NCBI GenBank assembly: GCA_027592105.1
Contig: JAQCLA010000101.1
Coordinates: forward strand, 1 to 8,611
DNA length: 8,611 nucleotides
Source of the DNA: Pseudomonadota bacterium
GTDB taxonomy: Bacteria; Pseudomonadota; Alphaproteobacteria; Rhodobacterales; Rhodobacteraceae
Reading direction: 5' to 3'
The notes beneath the pieces were generated by a model. It saw only the letters and a program-made list of their open reading frames with translations. It was not told the origin of the DNA and did not search any database. The translations under genes were made by a program, and so were the position numbers. Within the stretch, counting starts at the first letter, position 1. Each line of letters begins with the position of its first letter. This document shows positions 6,355-8,611 of the stretch, piece after piece.

Positions 6355-7398
6355 TCAGTTCGCGGGCTGGTTTTCAGCGATCAACGCGCGCGCACGATCG
6401 ACCAGCGCCGCCCCATCGATGCCCGATGCCGTCAGATCGGCCGCCCATGTCTGGATCGTGGGTTCCGCCGCCGCGCGCCATGCGGCCACTTGGGCCTCAT
6501 CAAGCGTGATGATCGTATTGCCCTGATCCTCGGCCATCTCGCGGCCGGGCAGGTCATAGCCTTGCTGCACGCGCCCCGCATTGGCCGAGAATTCCAGCCC
6601 GGAATGGGCGTCGATAATGGCACGCAGATCATCGGGCAGGCCGGCATAGCTTGCCGGGTTCATCGCAAGGATGAAGGTCGCGGCATAAAGCGCCTCACCG
6701 CCGAATTCGGTATGGTATTCGACCAGTTCGGCGACGCGCAGCGATGTCGTCACCTCCCACGGGATGACGGTGGCATCGATCACGCCTTGCGACAGCGCCT
6801 CGGGCACAGCGGGAACCGGCATGCCGATGGCGGTGGCACCAAGCGCCGAGAACATCAGGTTCGTGGTCCGCGTGGGCGCGCGCAGCTTGACGCCCGCCAG
6901 ATCGGCTACATCGGTGATGGGTGTTTTGGAATGGATCACGCCCGGCCCATGTACCCAAAGCCCCAGCACATGCAGATCGGCGAAATCGGTCTCCATCATC
7001 TCTTCCTCGGCCAATTGCCAAAAGGCACGGCTTGCGGCCTCGGCATTGCCACCTTCGATGATGAAGGGCAGTTCGAACACCTCGGTGCGCGGGAAGCGGC
7101 CCGGCGTATAGCCCGGCAGTGTCCAGACGATATCGACCGTGCCGTCGATGGCTTGGTCGATCAGCTGCGGCGGCGCGCCGCCCAGCTGCATCGAGGGAAA
7201 GCGCTGGATCTCGATCCGGCCGTTCGATGCCGCCTCGATCGCATCGGCCCAAGGGTCGAGGATATAAGCAGGCACCGCCGATTGCGGCGGCAGGAATTGA
7301 TGAAGCCGCAGCGTCACCTCTTGGGCGCAAGCAAGGCCTGCGCCAAGGCCCCATGCCAAAACTGCGCCGCTACAGCGCAATGCCAATGTTTTTCCCAT
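6355..7398 (-). CDS. dctP: TRAP transporter substrate-binding protein (DctP family)
   Basis: The periplasmic binding subunit that captures an organic acid and delivers it to DctQM. The 347-residue precursor begins with a signal peptide: MGKTLALR, a hydrophobic core to about residue 22, and a likely signal peptidase I cut in ACA-QE after residue 25. The cysteine is not in a proper lipobox. The mature protein starts EVTLRLHQFLPP and has the family pattern GRIEIQRFPSMQLGG (60-74), DIVWTLPGYTPGRFPRTEVFELPF (89-112) and GVKLRAPTR (169-177), where Arg173 is at the position that usually contacts the ligand carboxylate. The sequence belongs to a widespread TRAP binding-protein group whose ligands I cannot read from sequence; hexuronate is inferred from uxaC and uxuB downstream. 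First gene of the operon. The ATG at 7398 is preferred over one at 7416 because GGAGGG precedes it and the signal peptide begins there. Confidence 0.93.
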   Translation of the reverse strand: MGKTLALRCSGAVLAWGLGAGLACAQEVTLRLHQFLPPQSAVPAYILDPWADAIEAASNGRIEIQRFPSMQLGGAPPQLIDQAIDGTVDIVWTLPGYTPGRFPRTEVFELPFIIEGGNAEAASRAFWQLAEEEMMETDFADLHVLGLWVHGPGVIHSKTPITDVADLAGVKLRAPTRTTNLMFSALGATAIGMPVPAVPEALSQGVIDATVIPWEVTTSLRVAELVEYHTEFGGEALYAATFILAMNPASYAGLPDDLRAIIDAHSGLEFSANAGRVQQGYDLPGREMAEDQGNTIITLDEAQVAAWRAAAEPTIQTWAADLTASGIDGAALVDRARALIAENQPAN

Positions 7399-7406
7399 GT
7401 GCTGAT

Positions 7407-7412
7407 CCCTCC
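7407..7412 (-). promoter_or_regulatory. Shine-Dalgarno site of dctP
   Basis: GGAGGG on the minus strand, 8 nt before the ATG at 7398. This is a near-ideal site and rules out the in-frame ATG at 7416 upstream of it. Confidence 0.75.
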
Positions 7413-7452
7413 ACATGACAGGCGGTCTGCTGGTGCCGCCCGAATCCCAGCG

Positions 7453-7481
7453 ACCCTATCCGAGGGGCAGGGCCGCTCCAA
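7453..7481 (-). promoter_or_regulatory. Possible sigma-70-type promoter of the dctP operon
   Basis: On the minus strand TTGGAG (7481-7476) and TAGGGT (7458-7453) are separated by 17 nt, matching the -35 and -10 consensus at 4/6 and 3/6 positions. A transcript would start near 7446 and carry a leader of about 48 nt. The match is modest and in GC-rich DNA similar pairs occur by chance. Confidence 0.3.
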
Positions 7482-7513
7482 GCGATCTTGTGGGCTTTGC
7501 GGGGCATGGACCT

Positions 7514-7525
7514 TTGGTCGACCAA
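7514..7525. promoter_or_regulatory. Candidate UxuR/ExuR-like (GntR family) operator
   Basis: TTGGTCGACCAA is a perfect 12-bp palindrome in the divergent region between dctP and kdgK. The core TTGGT-NN-ACCAA is the same as the E. coli UxuR/ExuR operator core (TTGGTATACCAA), differing only in the central two bases, and fits the broader GntR/FadR-type half-site rule. It lies 42-53 nt upstream of the kdgK start and 116-127 nt from the dctP start, so one bound repressor could affect both directions. No regulator gene is in the window, so the protein that binds it is inferred only. Confidence 0.65.
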
Positions 7526-7550
7526 GGCGCAAGATCATGCCAACGACGCA

Positions 7551-7556
7551 GGGAGG
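7551..7556 (+). promoter_or_regulatory. Shine-Dalgarno site selecting a GTG start for kdgK
   Basis: GGGAGG lies 10 nt before GTG at 7567. It favours that GTG over an in-frame ATG at 7537, which would add ten residues not present in E. coli KdgK. Confidence 0.55.
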
Positions 7557-7566
7557 CGTGGCTGAG

Positions 7567-8496
7567 GTGAAGATCGCATGTATCGGCGAATGCATGCTCG
7601 AATTGTCAGAGCTTGGCTTTGACAAGGGGCGCGCACGGTTGGGCGTGGCGGGCGATACGCTCAACACGGCCGTCTATCTGCAGCGTAGCCTGCCGCCCGG
7701 GGCGGGACAGGTCAGCTATCTGACGGCTTTGGGCGATGATCCATTCTCCGATCAGATGGTTGCGGTGATCGTAGCACATGGGGTCGATACCGCGCTGATC
7801 GCGCGCCGCGCTGGGGCGTTGCCGGGCATTTACGCGATCAATCTTTCGCCTGAGGGCGAGCGCAGCTTTCATTATTGGCGCAACGCATCGGCGGCGCGGG
7901 GCATGTTCGGGGCAGGCGGTCTTGCGCTTGGCGCACTCGATGATTTCGCGGTGATTTATCTGTCGGGGATCACGCTGGCGATCTTGCCGCCCGATGACCG
8001 CCGCGCGCTGATTGCGCGGTTGGCGGCTTGCAAGGCGCAGGGGGCAAGGGTGGTGTTCGATAGCAATTACCGCCCCCGGCTTTGGCCCGATATCGCCACC
8101 GCACAAGAGGCGATGGCCGCGATCTGGGCGGCCTGTTCCATCGCGCTGCCCTCGGCCGATGACGAGGCGGCACTTTGGGGCAGCGATGATGACGCGGCTA
8201 TCATCGCGCGTATCGCCGCGGCGGGTGTGTCCGAGATCGCGCTCAAGCGCGGCGCGCGCGGCCCGCTTTTGTGGCGCGACGGACAAATGAATACGAAGGC
8301 CTACCCCCCAGCCAAGATCCTGCGCGACACGACCGCTGCGGGCGATGCCTTCAACGGTGCCTATCTGGCCGCGCGACTGGCGGGTCATGCCCCCGAAAGC
8401 GCGGCAGTGCGCGGCCATGATCTGGCTTGTCATGTCATCGGCCAGCCCGGTGCGATCATCGATGTCGCCCATCACCCGGCCGGACAAAGCGCTTGA
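7567..8496 (+). CDS. kdgK: 2-keto-3-deoxygluconate kinase (PfkB family)
   Basis: KdgK phosphorylates 2-keto-3-deoxy-D-gluconate (KDG) to KDPG with ATP in the cytosol, the step after uronates have been converted to KDG. With the GTG start the protein has 309 residues, the length of E. coli KdgK, and matches it along its length: KIACIGECMLELSE at the N-terminus, AGDTLNTAVYLQR, ERSFHYWRNASAA, YLSGITLAIL, VVFDSNYRPRLW, and the PfkB signature DTTAAGDAFNGAYLAARLAG with Asp254 opening it and Asp260 as the expected catalytic base. The N-terminal glycine pair of the family (GGD) reads AGD here. It is transcribed away from the TRAP-uxaC-uxuB operon and shares the candidate operator with it. The frame is open far upstream (to 6076) but that part is antisense to dctP and dctQ and shows no kinase homology. 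Confidence 0.94.
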   Translation: MKIACIGECMLELSELGFDKGRARLGVAGDTLNTAVYLQRSLPPGAGQVSYLTALGDDPFSDQMVAVIVAHGVDTALIARRAGALPGIYAINLSPEGERSFHYWRNASAARGMFGAGGLALGALDDFAVIYLSGITLAILPPDDRRALIARLAACKAQGARVVFDSNYRPRLWPDIATAQEAMAAIWAACSIALPSADDEAALWGSDDDAAIIARIAAAGVSEIALKRGARGPLLWRDGQMNTKAYPPAKILRDTTAAGDAFNGAYLAARLAGHAPESAAVRGHDLACHVIGQPGAIIDVAHHPAGQSA

Positions 8497-8555
8497 CGGC
8501 GCCGCGCCAAACCCACCCATAGACCCAAGCGCGCCTTGCAAGAACGGAACATCCC

Positions 8556-8611
8556 ATGACCTTCACCACCCGCCCCGAGATTACCGGCACCTTCGGGGTT
8601 GCCACCTCGAC
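8556..8611 (+). CDS. Start of a gene, probably gamma-glutamyltransferase family (partial)
   Basis: An ATG at 8556 opens a frame of 18 codons to the window end, MTFTTRPEITGTFGVATS. The TTRPE-x-x-GTFG-x-x-TS start resembles N-termini of alphaproteobacterial gamma-glutamyltranspeptidase-like Ntn-hydrolases, which cleave or transfer gamma-glutamyl groups. The ribosome site is weak (CGGA about 7 nt upstream). The 59 bp after kdgK contain no convincing terminator, so the two could be co-transcribed, though a functional link to uronate use is not obvious. Identification rests on a short N-terminus. Confidence 0.55.
   Translation, partial: MTFTTRPEITGTFGVATS

Noticed and set aside
6076..7566. A very long open frame on the plus strand running into kdgK (806 codons in total).
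   Set aside because: Its first 497 codons are antisense to dctQ and dctP, look like low-information Arg/Gly/His-rich translation, and have no kinase homology. The real kinase starts at 7567. The openness follows from high GC and biased codon use on the opposite strand.
7537..7566. ATG at 7537 as the kdgK start.
   Set aside because: It would add MPTTQGGVAE, absent from E. coli KdgK. The GTG at 7567 has GGGAGG upstream and gives the same 309-residue length. It stays a weak alternative.
8497..8555. Possible terminator in the kdgK-to-next-gene gap (GGCGCCGCGCC).
   Set aside because: The repeat allows no hairpin with a workable loop and has no T-run after it.
1..8611. CRISPR arrays, tRNA or rRNA genes, phage or defence genes, riboswitches.
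   Set aside because: I saw no regularly spaced direct repeats, no clover-leaf or rRNA-like sequence and no defence or phage protein motifs; apart from the noted palindrome the window is filled by metabolic and transport genes.

Overview
The window is GC-rich, densely packed bacterial DNA. Gene content and protein style (TRAP transporters, SD-led genes with 4-bp overlaps, occasional TTG/GTG starts) suggest an alphaproteobacterium, most likely of the Rhodobacterales. That placement is inferred from resemblance, not from a marker gene.

Left edge, 1-1239 (+): the last codons of a gene that resembles the end of tryptophan 2,3-dioxygenase overlap by 4 bp (ATGA) with a complete kynureninase gene, kynU. 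This looks like the end of a tryptophan-to-anthranilate operon.

1237-1352: a 116-bp imperfect palindrome with perfect 16-bp ends. It begins exactly at the kynU stop codon and fills the gap between two convergent genes. Both ends are TA, and removing the element with one TA would turn the kynU stop from TAG to TAA without changing the protein. It is a candidate IS630-type miniature transposable element that may also serve as a bidirectional terminator.

7398 down to 1360 (-): a five-gene operon, dctP-dctQ-dctM-uxaC-uxuB. The first three encode a complete TRAP transporter (periplasmic binding protein, small and large membrane subunits). The last two encode uronate isomerase and a fructuronate/tagaturonate reductase of the mannitol dehydrogenase family. 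A stem-loop lies just after dctP. The large permease has an unusual hydrophilic insertion and a TTG start.

7399-7566: the divergent control region. It contains a perfect 12-bp palindrome, TTGGTCGACCAA, which matches the core of the E. coli UxuR/ExuR hexuronate operator.

7567-8496 (+): kdgK, 2-keto-3-deoxygluconate kinase, divergent from the operon. The last 56 bases start another gene, probably a gamma-glutamyltransferase.

Taken together, 1360-8496 is a hexuronate (glucuronate/galacturonate) locus: TRAP import, isomerisation (UxaC), reduction (UxuB), [dehydration to KDG, enzyme not in window], phosphorylation (KdgK), [KDPG aldolase, not in window]. Most of it is known biochemistry. The least ordinary items are the palindromic element at the kynU stop, the shared UxuR-like operator, and the DctM insertion.
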